From an uncultured Gammaproteobacteria bacterium (GTDB lineage Bacteria > Pseudomonadota > Gammaproteobacteria > Arenicellales > CALHMG01): a DNA stretch of 52,052 bases. The translations under genes and the position numbers were made by a program. Below the pieces are notes generated by a model. That model did no database searches and was not told the DNA's origin. It saw nothing but the letters and a program-made list of their open reading frames with translations. Below are positions 43,979 through 52,052 of this stretch, piece by piece (positions within the stretch are counted from its first letter, which is position 1; every line of letters begins with the position of its first letter). The stretch covers positions 1 to 52,052 of the forward strand of contig CALHMG010000254.1 in NCBI GenBank assembly GCA_938034705.1, read 5' to 3'.

Positions 43979-43991
43979 GCCTCGATGAACC

Positions 43992-44390
43992 TCAGTCCTT
44001 GTGCTCGCCGTAGATTTGTTCAGACGGTTTGACTACGGGATCAAGAGCTCGCCATTGATCCCCGTCTATACCCTGGTAAAAACAGCTTGTTCGCCCGGTG
44101 TGACAGGCAATGTCGCCAACCTGCTCAACCCGCAGCAAGATCGCGTCGTTGTCGCAGTCAAGGCGAATGTCCTTCAGGTTCTGGACGTGGCCAGACTCCT
44201 CACCTTTGCGCCAGAGCTTTTGTCTTGAGCGGGAGAAATAGACGGCACGCTGCTCAGCGATCGTGGTCTCCACAGCCTCGCGATTCATCCACGCAAGCAT
44301 CAACACCACACCGGTTCTCGCGTCCTGGGCTATCGCCGGCACCAGACCGTCATCGTTATATTTGATTTCGTCGAGACAGCTTTGTGTCAT
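43992..44390 (-). CDS. hisI: Phosphoribosyl-AMP cyclohydrolase
   Basis: The 132-residue zinc enzyme opens the adenine ring in the third histidine step. [31 protein letters not shown] and [10 protein letters not shown] provide the cysteines and Asp cluster for zinc and magnesium. It is unfused. It lies 26 bases after hisF. Confidence 0.96.
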   Translation of the reverse strand: MTQSCLDEIKYNDDGLVPAIAQDARTGVVLMLAWMNREAVETTIAEQRAVYFSRSRQKLWRKGEESGHVQNLKDIRLDCDNDAILLRVEQVGDIACHTGRTSCFYQGIDGDQWRALDPVVKPSEQIYGEHKD

Positions 44391-44416
44391 GTCATTAATC
44401 CTGGAACCCGAGAAAT

Positions 44417-45175
44417 TTAAACCCGCACTTCGATCCCGCGGGACTGCATGTGCGTTTTCGCTTCGGCGATCGTGTGTTGACCAAAATGAAAAATGCTGGC
44501 CGCAAGAACGGCATCGGCATGGCCTTCGATAACGCCGTCAGCCAGGTGATCGAGGGTACCGACGCCGCCAGATGCAATCACCGGGATGCTCACCGCATCG
44601 GACACCGCCCGGGTCAGGCCCAGGTCAAAACCGTCCTTGGTGCCGTCACGGTCCATGCTTGTCAGCAAAATTTCGCCAGCGCCATAGTCCGCCATCTTTT
44701 TTGCCCAGGCGACGGCATCAAGACCGGTCTCGGTACGTCCGCCATGGGTATAGACCTGCCAGCCGTCCCCAAACCTTTTTGCGTCTACCGCCACGACGAT
44801 CGCCTGACTGCCGTACTGGTCACAGGCCTCACGAACAAGCTCGGGTCGCGCCACAGCCGCCGTGTTGATAGAAACCTTGTCAGCCCCGGCGTTAAGCATG
44901 CGTCTGACGTCACCGACCTCGCGAATCCCGCCACCCACGGTGAGCGGAATGAACACCTCGGACGCGACCTCTTCGACGACACGAACCATTGTGTCGCGCT
45001 CGTCAGAACTCGCCGTAATATCCAGAAAAGTCAGCTCGTCGGCGCCCTGGGCGTTGTAACGGCGAGCGGCCTCAACCGGATCACCGGCGTCTATGATGTC
45101 AACAAATTTCACGCCTTTGACGACGCGACCGGCATCAACATCAAGACACGGGATAATACGTTTGGCGAGAGTCAC
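44417..45175 (-). CDS. hisF: Imidazole glycerol phosphate synthase, cyclase subunit
   Basis: The 252-residue TIM barrel joins HisH to form ImGP and [26 protein letters not shown] (split normally), [22 protein letters not shown] and PVIASGGVG are diagnostic, with catalytic Asp11 in CLDVD and Asp of SMDRDG. It is separated from hisA by 37 bases. Confidence 0.97.
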   Translation of the reverse strand: MTLAKRIIPCLDVDAGRVVKGVKFVDIIDAGDPVEAARRYNAQGADELTFLDITASSDERDTMVRVVEEVASEVFIPLTVGGGIREVGDVRRMLNAGADKVSINTAAVARPELVREACDQYGSQAIVVAVDAKRFGDGWQVYTHGGRTETGLDAVAWAKKMADYGAGEILLTSMDRDGTKDGFDLGLTRAVSDAVSIPVIASGGVGTLDHLADGVIEGHADAVLAASIFHFGQHTIAEAKTHMQSRGIEVRV

Positions 45176-45212
45176 GTTTTTGCGCCCGCGGCTGCTGTGT
45201 ACAAAACGAGCG

Positions 45213-45953
45213 TCATGACGCGCTCAGTTCATCGGCAAGGGTCTGGGCGCTGGCAAGATCGAGCGTGCCTTCATAAATTGAGCGCCCGACGATCACTCCG
45301 GCAATGCCCCGACCCTGAACCTCACACAGTGCGCGAATATCGTCGTTGTCACGAACGCCCCCGGAGGCGATAACCGGTGTCGTCGTCACGTCTGCGAGCG
45401 CAGCCGTCGCGTTGACGTTGGCACCCTCGAGCATCCCGTCACGGGCAATATCGGTGTAGACAATCGCACTTGCGCCCGCGTTCTGAAAGTCGCGCGCCAG
45501 ATCACGCACGTCGGTGCCCGAAACCTCCGCCCAGCCGTCTGTAGCAACCTTGCCGCCTTTGGCGTCGAGGCCAACGATGACATGGCCAGGACACTCGGCC
45601 GAGAGTTCGGCGACAAATTCAGGCTGCTCAACGGCCTTGGTTCCGATGATCACCCAGCGCACGCCTGCGTCGATGTACGCTTTTGCGGTAGCGATGTCGC
45701 GAATGCCGCCACCGATCTGAATTGGTAACTCGGGGTGGGCCGCGGCGATCCTGTTGATTGCGACGGCGTTAACCGGGCGACCTTTAAACGCACCGTCTAG
45801 ATCAACCAGATGCAGACGGCGCGCACCCTGATCGACCCATTGCGAGGCCATCGCAACCGGGTCGTCGGAGAATATTGTTGCGTCTTCCATCCTGCCCTGG
45901 CGCAAGCGAACGCATTTACCGTCTTTCATATCGATGGCGGGAATTACAATCAT
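45213..45953 (-). CDS. hisA: ProFAR isomerase
   Basis: The ATG at 45953 ([12 protein letters not shown]) is chosen over the frame to 45977. The 246-residue TIM barrel carries out the Amadori rearrangement of ProFAR. Catalytic Asp8 (AIDMKDG) and the Asp of VYTDIARDG are visible, with GGGIRD and ASGGV phosphate-binding loops. It lies 5 bases from hisH. Confidence 0.97.
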   Translation of the reverse strand: MIVIPAIDMKDGKCVRLRQGRMEDATIFSDDPVAMASQWVDQGARRLHLVDLDGAFKGRPVNAVAINRIAAAHPELPIQIGGGIRDIATAKAYIDAGVRWVIIGTKAVEQPEFVAELSAECPGHVIVGLDAKGGKVATDGWAEVSGTDVRDLARDFQNAGASAIVYTDIARDGMLEGANVNATAALADVTTTPVIASGGVRDNDDIRALCEVQGRGIAGVIVGRSIYEGTLDLASAQTLADELSAS

Positions 45954-45958
45954 CGTAG

Positions 45959-46600
45959 TCACGGATTCCAGCTGCAAAAGTTCTTGAGTAACGTCAGGCC
46001 GGCCTCGGCGCTTTTTTCCGGGTGAAACTGCGTCGCGAAAACATTGTCACGCGCTACCGCCGAGGTGAAGGTCTCACCGTAGTCGGTCGTACCAACAACG
46101 TCTTGCGAGTTATCCGACTCGACAAAATAGCTGTGTACAAAATAAAAGCGCTCTGCGTCGTCGATACCGTCCCAGACAGGATGTGGCTGTTTCTGGTGGA
46201 CTGTGTTCCAGCCCATGTGCGGAATCTTGTGTGCGCCGCCATGCGCCGACTGCGCGCCGTGGGTGATCGCGTCAAAGTGACGCACCCGGCCAGCCATTCG
46301 GCCAAGACATTGCACTCCGCCACCTTCTTCACTCTCGGCAAACAGCGCCTGCAGACCAAGACAGATTCCGAGAACCGGCAGGTTGTCGAGCGCATGGTTA
46401 ATCGCGCCCGCCAACGACCGGTCGTCCAGCGCCCTCATCCACGTATTAATGGCGCCCTGACCCGGCAGAACAATTCGTTCAGCGCCCCGGATGTCGGCAA
46501 CATCAGCCGAGACAAGCACATCCTGGCCTGGCGCTACAAACTGCAGCGCCTTTTGCACCGAGCGCAAATTCCCTGTTCCCGCGTCAACGACCGTAATCAT
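45959..46600 (-). CDS. hisH: Imidazole glycerol phosphate synthase, glutaminase subunit
   Basis: The 213-residue class I amidotransferase supplies ammonia to His[11 protein letters not shown] contains the catalytic Cys80, and the C-terminal ATQFHPEKS supplies His and Glu of the triad. It is in standard order between hisB and hisA. Confidence 0.97.
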   Translation of the reverse strand: MITVVDAGTGNLRSVQKALQFVAPGQDVLVSADVADIRGAERIVLPGQGAINTWMRALDDRSLAGAINHALDNLPVLGICLGLQALFAESEEGGGVQCLGRMAGRVRHFDAITHGAQSAHGGAHKIPHMGWNTVHQKQPHPVWDGIDDAERFYFVHSYFVESDNSQDVVGTTDYGETFTSAVARDNVFATQFHPEKSAEAGLTLLKNFCSWNP

Positions 46601-46627
46601 TTTTATGTTCGAGCGTCAGTCGCCAGA

Positions 46628-47224
46628 CTACAGCGAGCCTTTGGTCGACGGAATGATCCCGGCCATACGATCATCATGCTCTACGGCAACACGCAGCGCG
46701 CGACCAAAAGCCTTGAATATCGTCTCGGCGATGTGATGGGCGTTAGCGCCCTTGAGGTTATCCAGATGCAGCGTCGCGTTCGCGTGATTGACGAAACCCT
46801 GAAAAAACTCGAGTACAAGATCGACATCAAAGTCCCCGATACGCGCGCGTGGATATTCAACGTTGTAAAAAAGGCCCGGACGCCCGGACAGGTCTATGAC
46901 CGCGCGACTGAGTGACTCATCAAGAGGGACATACGCATGTCCATAACGCCTGATCCCCTGCTTGTCTCCCACGACCTGCGCAATCGCCTGTCCAAAAGTG
47001 ATGCCCACGTCCTCTACCGTATGATGGTCGTCGATGTGCAGATCGCCCTTTGCGTGGACGCGAATGTCGATCAATCCATGACGCGCAATCTGGTCGAGCA
47101 TGTGGTCGAAAAATCCGATGCCGGTCTCAAACTCGGCCTTGCCCGTACCATCGAGATTGACGCTGACGGTGATCTGGGTCTCTTTGGTGTTGCGGGTAAC
47201 TTCGCTGATGCGGGCTGATGTCAT
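46628..47224 (-). CDS. hisB: Imidazoleglycerol-phosphate dehydratase
   Basis: The 198-residue monofunctional enzyme (no histidinol-phosphatase domain as in E. coli) dehydrates [27 protein letters not shown] and a second HH motif near [14 protein letters not shown] bind two Mn ions. The histidinol phosphatase must be encoded elsewhere. It lies 27 bases before hisH. Confidence 0.97.
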   Translation of the reverse strand: MTSARISEVTRNTKETQITVSVNLDGTGKAEFETGIGFFDHMLDQIARHGLIDIRVHAKGDLHIDDHHTVEDVGITFGQAIAQVVGDKQGIRRYGHAYVPLDESLSRAVIDLSGRPGLFYNVEYPRARIGDFDVDLVLEFFQGFVNHANATLHLDNLKGANAHHIAETIFKAFGRALRVAVEHDDRMAGIIPSTKGSL

Positions 47225-47301
47225 TATCTTGGCGTTCTGATTGACTTAAAGGCTTGAATCGAAAAATGCTGAGCAGCAGTGGACGAGCTTTGCTCGCCTG
47301 A

Positions 47302-48393
47302 TCAGCTTGTCATTATGGTGGTCAATGCTTCTACAAGTGCAACATTTTCTTCCGGTTTTCCGACAGACACGCGCAGGCAGGAATCCAGAGGTGTCGCCGG
47401 CCGATGGAAATTCTTGACCGCAATGCCTCCCAGCAACAGCGCAGAGTGAACTGCGGCAACGCCGGGCTCTCCCGTCACTCGAAGCAGAAAGAAGTTGGCG
47501 TCGCTCGGAAACACTTCAAGGCCTTCAATCGCGTGAAGGCGTTGCATCAGCATGTCTCGCTCTGTGTTGAGTATTGCGAAGTTCCTGGCAAACACAGATT
47601 CATTTTCCAGCGCGAACGCTGCGCTCGCCTGACTGAGACTGTTGACGTTGTAGGGCATCCTGACTTTGTGGAACTGCGTCAGCCAGGCCGGGTCCCCGAA
47701 CAGCACGCCCAGACGCAGTCCCGCCATACCGATCTTGGACAAGGTTCGCATGATGACCACGTTGGGATACTGGTGCAGCTGCCCGAGAAAACTCTGATTG
47801 GAAAACGCGCCGTAGGCTTCATCAACGACGACAAGACCATCAGTCGCCGCAATAACCTCTTCCATGGCGTCCCGGTCAAACAGATTGCCGGTAGGATTGT
47901 TGGGCCAGGCGAAAAACACGCATGCCGGATTGTGCTGCCTGACCGCATCGATCGTAGCCGCGACGTCGAGTTCAAAATTCTCCGACAGCGGCACACCGAC
48001 AAATTTGGAATTGAACAGCTCCGCGGCGTTTTGATACACCACAAAAGTTGGTGTTGGTGCCATGATTGTTCGGCCCGGGCCACCCACCGCTGACGTAACC
48101 ACCGCGATGCATTCGTCGGAACCGTTACCGATCAAAATATCAAACTGTTCGGGGATGCCCCACGTTTTGCGTATGACGCTCTGCAGCGCGCTTGCGGGGG
48201 CGTCGGGATAACGGTTGAGCTCCAGCTCCGCGAGTCGATCGAGCCAGGCCTGCTTGATTTCCCGGGGCCATTCGTAGGGACTCTCGTTGGCGTCGAGCTT
48301 GATCACATCACCGACGTCGGCCACGTGATAGGCAGTGGCGTCGAGAAACTCGGGCCTTATCCAGCGATTCGCACGATCTTCTGCAGAACTCAT
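47302..48393 (-). CDS. hisC: Histidinol-phosphate aminotransferase
   Basis: The PLP-dependent class I/II aminotransferase has about 363 residues. KLDANESPYEWP, NPTGNLF, VVDEAYGAFS and the Schiff-base Lys in RTLSKIGMAGLRLG are present. ATG 48393 is preferred, 4 bases after the hisD stop; the frame also opens at GTG 48417. It is followed by 77 bases before hisB. Confidence 0.95.
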   Translation of the reverse strand: MSSAEDRANRWIRPEFLDATAYHVADVGDVIKLDANESPYEWPREIKQAWLDRLAELELNRYPDAPASALQSVIRKTWGIPEQFDILIGNGSDECIAVVTSAVGGPGRTIMAPTPTFVVYQNAAELFNSKFVGVPLSENFELDVAATIDAVRQHNPACVFFAWPNNPTGNLFDRDAMEEVIAATDGLVVVDEAYGAFSNQSFLGQLHQYPNVVIMRTLSKIGMAGLRLGVLFGDPAWLTQFHKVRMPYNVNSLSQASAAFALENESVFARNFAILNTERDMLMQRLHAIEGLEVFPSDANFFLLRVTGEPGVAAVHSALLLGGIAVKNFHRPATPLDSCLRVSVGKPEENVALVEALTTIMTS

Positions 48394-48397
48394 AGTG

Positions 48398-49720
48398 TCA
48401 GGACTTGCTGCTGTCACCCAGTCGAAACTCGGCCGACTGTGCGTGGGCGGTCAGCGCTTCGGCACGTGCAAGCACCGACGCCGTTGCCGCCATGGATTTC
48501 GCGCCTTCAGGGGACGCTGCGATAATGCTTGTGCGCTTCTGAAAATCGTAGACGCCAAGCGGAGAACTGAATCGGGCAGTACCCGCCGTTGGCAACACGT
48601 GATTGGGGCCAGCGCAGTAATCGCCAAGCGCCTCGGCGCTGTGATTGCCGACAAAGATTGCGCCAGCGTGGGACACCTTTTGCGCGAACCCCATGGCATC
48701 TTCGGTAAATACTTCGAGATGTTCCGGCGCAATTGTGTCGATCACGCGAACCGCTTCGTCCAGATCATCTACCGTGATGATAGCGCTCTGGCCGCGCAGT
48801 GCCGCCTCGATAATTTTCGCGCGCTCCATTTTCGGCAGAGTTTTCTCGATTTCGTTCGCAACAGCCTCCGCGAATGAATCCGACGGTGTGACAAGCACGG
48901 CCTGCGCAAGCTCGTCGTGTTCGGCCTGGGCGAACATGTCCATCGCCACCCAAGACGCCTGGGCGCTGTCATCGGCAACAACGGCAACTTCGGAAGGCCC
49001 GGCGATCATGTCGATACCGACCTGACCAAAAACCTGCTTCTTCGCCGTCGCTACGTAGATGTTGCCGGGCCCGACGATTTTGTCGACGCGAGGAATCGTG
49101 TCGGTGCCATAAGCGAGAGCCGCGACAGCCTGTGCACCGCCAATGGTAAAGACTCGATCGACGCCGGCGAGGCGCGCAGCCGCCAGAACAAGTTCGCTGA
49201 GTTCGCCGCCCGGTGTCGGCACTACCATCACGAGTTCCTTTACGCCCGCCACTCTCGCCGGAACGGCCGTCATGATTACGGAGGACGGATACGACGCTTT
49301 GCCGCCGGGGACGTATAGACCGACGCGATCGAGAGGTGTGATCTTCTGTCCGAGCACGGTGCCATCGGCCTCGGCGTACTGCCATGATTCCTGACGCTGT
49401 CTTTCGTGGTAGTCGCGAACGCGAATGGTCGCGTCTTCCAGCGCCGCTCGCTGTTCGGGGTCGACCTGCTCCAGCGCAAGGTCAAGTCTTGCGGGCGACA
49501 GTTCGAGCAATGCCGCATCGACGACATCAAGTCTGTCGAACTGCCGGGTGTATTCAAGTAAGGCGCTATCGCCATTATTGCGGACCGCAGCGATGATATC
49601 GGCGACCCTGATCTCAATGTCTCGATCGACCTCGGTCGACCGGTCCAGCAACGCACCAAGAGCCGAATCGAACCCCGGGTCCTTACTGTTCAATCGAGCA
49701 ATCACAGCGGCGTCACTCAT
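48398..49720 (-). CDS. hisD: Histidinol dehydrogenase
   Basis: The 440-residue zinc and NAD enzyme makes histidine from histidinol in two oxidations. [39 protein letters not shown] and TAPEHLEV (zinc and catalytic residues) are complete. It overlaps hisG by 4 bases, showing translational coupling. Confidence 0.97.
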   Translation of the reverse strand: MSDAAVIARLNSKDPGFDSALGALLDRSTEVDRDIEIRVADIIAAVRNNGDSALLEYTRQFDRLDVVDAALLELSPARLDLALEQVDPEQRAALEDATIRVRDYHERQRQESWQYAEADGTVLGQKITPLDRVGLYVPGGKASYPSSVIMTAVPARVAGVKELVMVVPTPGGELSELVLAAARLAGVDRVFTIGGAQAVAALAYGTDTIPRVDKIVGPGNIYVATAKKQVFGQVGIDMIAGPSEVAVVADDSAQASWVAMDMFAQAEHDELAQAVLVTPSDSFAEAVANEIEKTLPKMERAKIIEAALRGQSAIITVDDLDEAVRVIDTIAPEHLEVFTEDAMGFAQKVSHAGAIFVGNHSAEALGDYCAGPNHVLPTAGTARFSSPLGVYDFQKRTSIIAASPEGAKSMAATASVLARAEALTAHAQSAEFRLGDSSKS

Positions 49721-50373
49721 GTGCCAACCTCAATCACACTTTTGATCCGACCAATCAAGTCCTTCATACGTGAACCCTTCATCTTCATCGCCGCCTTGTT
49801 AGCGACAAGTCGTGTGCTGATGTCCATGATTTTCTCGACCTCAATCAGGTCGTTGGCTTTGAGGGTAGATCCCGTATCGACAAGATCGACAATCTGGTCA
49901 GCCAGACCGGATAACGGAGCGAGCTCCATCGAGCCATACAGCTTGATGACATTGGCCTGAATGCCACGCGAGGCAAAGTGGCGGCGAGCGGTTACGGGAT
50001 ACTTGGTCGCGACTCGCGTACGTCGCCCGCCAATACCCGGGCTCTGTGCATCCCGCGGTTGGGCAACGCTGAGCCTGCATCGCGCAATTCCAAGATCCAG
50101 CACCTCGTAGATGTCGGCTGACTCCGATTCGATCAGCACATCTTTGCCGACAACACCGAAATCTGCGGCGCCAAACTCGACATAGGTCGGGACATCGGCG
50201 GATCTGACTACAACGATCGAAACACCGGGCTCGCTGGTTCCGATGATCAGCCGCCTTGTCGTCGCGAGGTCCTCGTCGGGGGTAATACCGACGCGTTGGA
50301 GCAGCGGAAGCGTGTCACGAAGTACACGACCCTTGGCGACGGCCAGAGTAAGTTTGTCGGGGTTGTGGGGCAC
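49717..50373 (-). CDS. hisG: ATP phosphoribosyltransferase, short form
   Basis: The 218-residue catalytic subunit does the first, feedback-regulated step of histidine synthesis. [24 protein letters not shown] and [12 protein letters not shown] (PRPP loop) are diagnostic. The C-terminal regulatory ACT-like domain of long HisG is absent, so a HisZ partner encoded elsewhere is expected. Confidence 0.97.
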   Translation of the reverse strand: MPHNPDKLTLAVAKGRVLRDTLPLLQRVGITPDEDLATTRRLIIGTSEPGVSIVVVRSADVPTYVEFGAADFGVVGKDVLIESESADIYEVLDLGIARCRLSVAQPRDAQSPGIGGRRTRVATKYPVTARRHFASRGIQANVIKLYGSMELAPLSGLADQIVDLVDTGSTLKANDLIEVEKIMDISTRLVANKAAMKMKGSRMKDLIGRIKSVIEVGT

Positions 50374-50489
50374 TGAATCGTTTATCCGTACTTCTGCTGT
50401 CGCAACAGACGCGACTGACGATCACGCGCGTCTGACCCCGGTTACCGTGGCCGGGACTCGACCGTGAACCGACTAGTTTACCCGAAACG

Positions 50490-50504
50490 GCCGCGTTTGG
50501 CGGC
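50490..50504 (-). terminator. Short hairpin after murA
   Basis: GCCGC/GCGGC arms with a 5-base loop, 2 bases past the murA stop, followed by GTTTC on the minus strand. Only a weak terminator or attenuator before hisG. Confidence 0.4.
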
Positions 50505-50506
50505 TT

Positions 50507-51886
<1,380 letters not shown>

Positions 51887-51945
51887 TCAACTGGTACATT
51901 GCTCTGGCGACGCAGCGTTTGACGCACCAGGAAGTTACTACTGAA

Positions 51946-51973
51946 GACGAAGACGGTCGTTGCCGTCTTCGTC
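51946..51973 (-). terminator. Hairpin downstream of the glutaredoxin gene
   Basis: Perfect 11-base arms 51946-51956 and 51963-51973 (GACGAAGACGG) with a 6-base loop, 13 bases past the stop at 51987. Few T residues follow, so termination efficiency is uncertain. Confidence 0.5.
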
Positions 51974-51986
51974 GGCCGTCAAGTTT

Positions 51987-52052
51987 TCAGCTTTCGAGCT
52001 GATCGAGCTTGTCCTTAAGCCCGCCGGTCTCATACATCTCGATCATGATGTC
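51987..52052 (-). CDS. 3' end of a probable monothiol glutaredoxin (GrxD/Grx4-like)
   Basis: Only the last 21 codons are in the window (DIMIEMYETGGLKDKLDQLE then S and a stop). The pattern GG-SDI-xxEMY-x-x-GEL in this family fits. Such Fe-S-handling glutaredoxins are often encoded next to bolA and murA. The identity is tentative because the CGFS motif lies outside the window. Confidence 0.55.
   Translation of the reverse strand, partial: DIMIEMYETGGLKDKLDQLES

Overview
The window reads as chromosomal DNA of a gammaproteobacterium, probably a marine, deep-branching lineage. This rests on three gene orders: murA-hisGDCBHAFIE-tatABC, petABC-sspAB, and hslVU. I name no genus. Almost everything lies on the minus strand. 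Plus-strand genes are limited to a c-di-GMP regulator with a solute-binding protein (3511-6917) and a D-aminoacylase-like gene (25383-26816).

Layout. 1-9300 is accessory metabolism and signalling: a dimethylglycine/sarcosine dehydrogenase-like flavoenzyme, a degenerate-GGDEF/EAL protein followed by an orphan sugar-binding protein, a TolQ/ExbB-like channel with an unusual ExbD-like partner, and a split thiamine-diphosphate decarboxylase. 9400-25300 is a nearly continuous block of exported or envelope proteins. It holds an ECF sigma factor, a membrane protein that may be its anti-sigma, an M48-TPR metalloprotease and a membrane protein (9411-13714). Next comes a tight four-gene operon (14011-17464): a secreted protein of seven 36-residue repeats, a small secreted protein, a CsgG-like outer-membrane lipoprotein with peptidoglycan-binding-like and DUF4384-like parts, and an OmpA-domain protein. 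Then follow an exported WD40-caspase protein, three small lipoproteins, two further secreted proteins, a second 36-residue-repeat protein (23756-24256) and an anchored metzincin-like protease.

26800-52052 is housekeeping: bactofilin, typA, argB, hsp20, hslUV (hslU is frameshifted in this sequence), sspBA, the cytochrome bc1 operon, rep, an exported thioredoxin-fold DUF255 protein, tatCBA, the complete his cluster with unfused hisB, hisI and hisE, murA, and the 3' end of a probable monothiol glutaredoxin gene.

The main candidate for an undescribed system is the 14011-17464 operon and its surroundings. A CsgG-type pore gene sits directly downstream of a secreted beta-solenoid-like or amyloid-like repeat protein, with a cell-wall-binding partner and a second paralogous repeat protein 6 kb away. 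An ECF sigma/anti-sigma operon adjoins it, and an ECF-like promoter lies upstream of the repeat gene. This resembles curli or holdfast-anchor (type VIII-like) secretion in logic but has a different repeat. Regulatory signals with good sequence support are a sigma32-type promoter before hsp20, a sigma70 promoter before the bactofilin gene, and intrinsic terminators at 21806-21840, 30257-30283 and between tatA and tatB.
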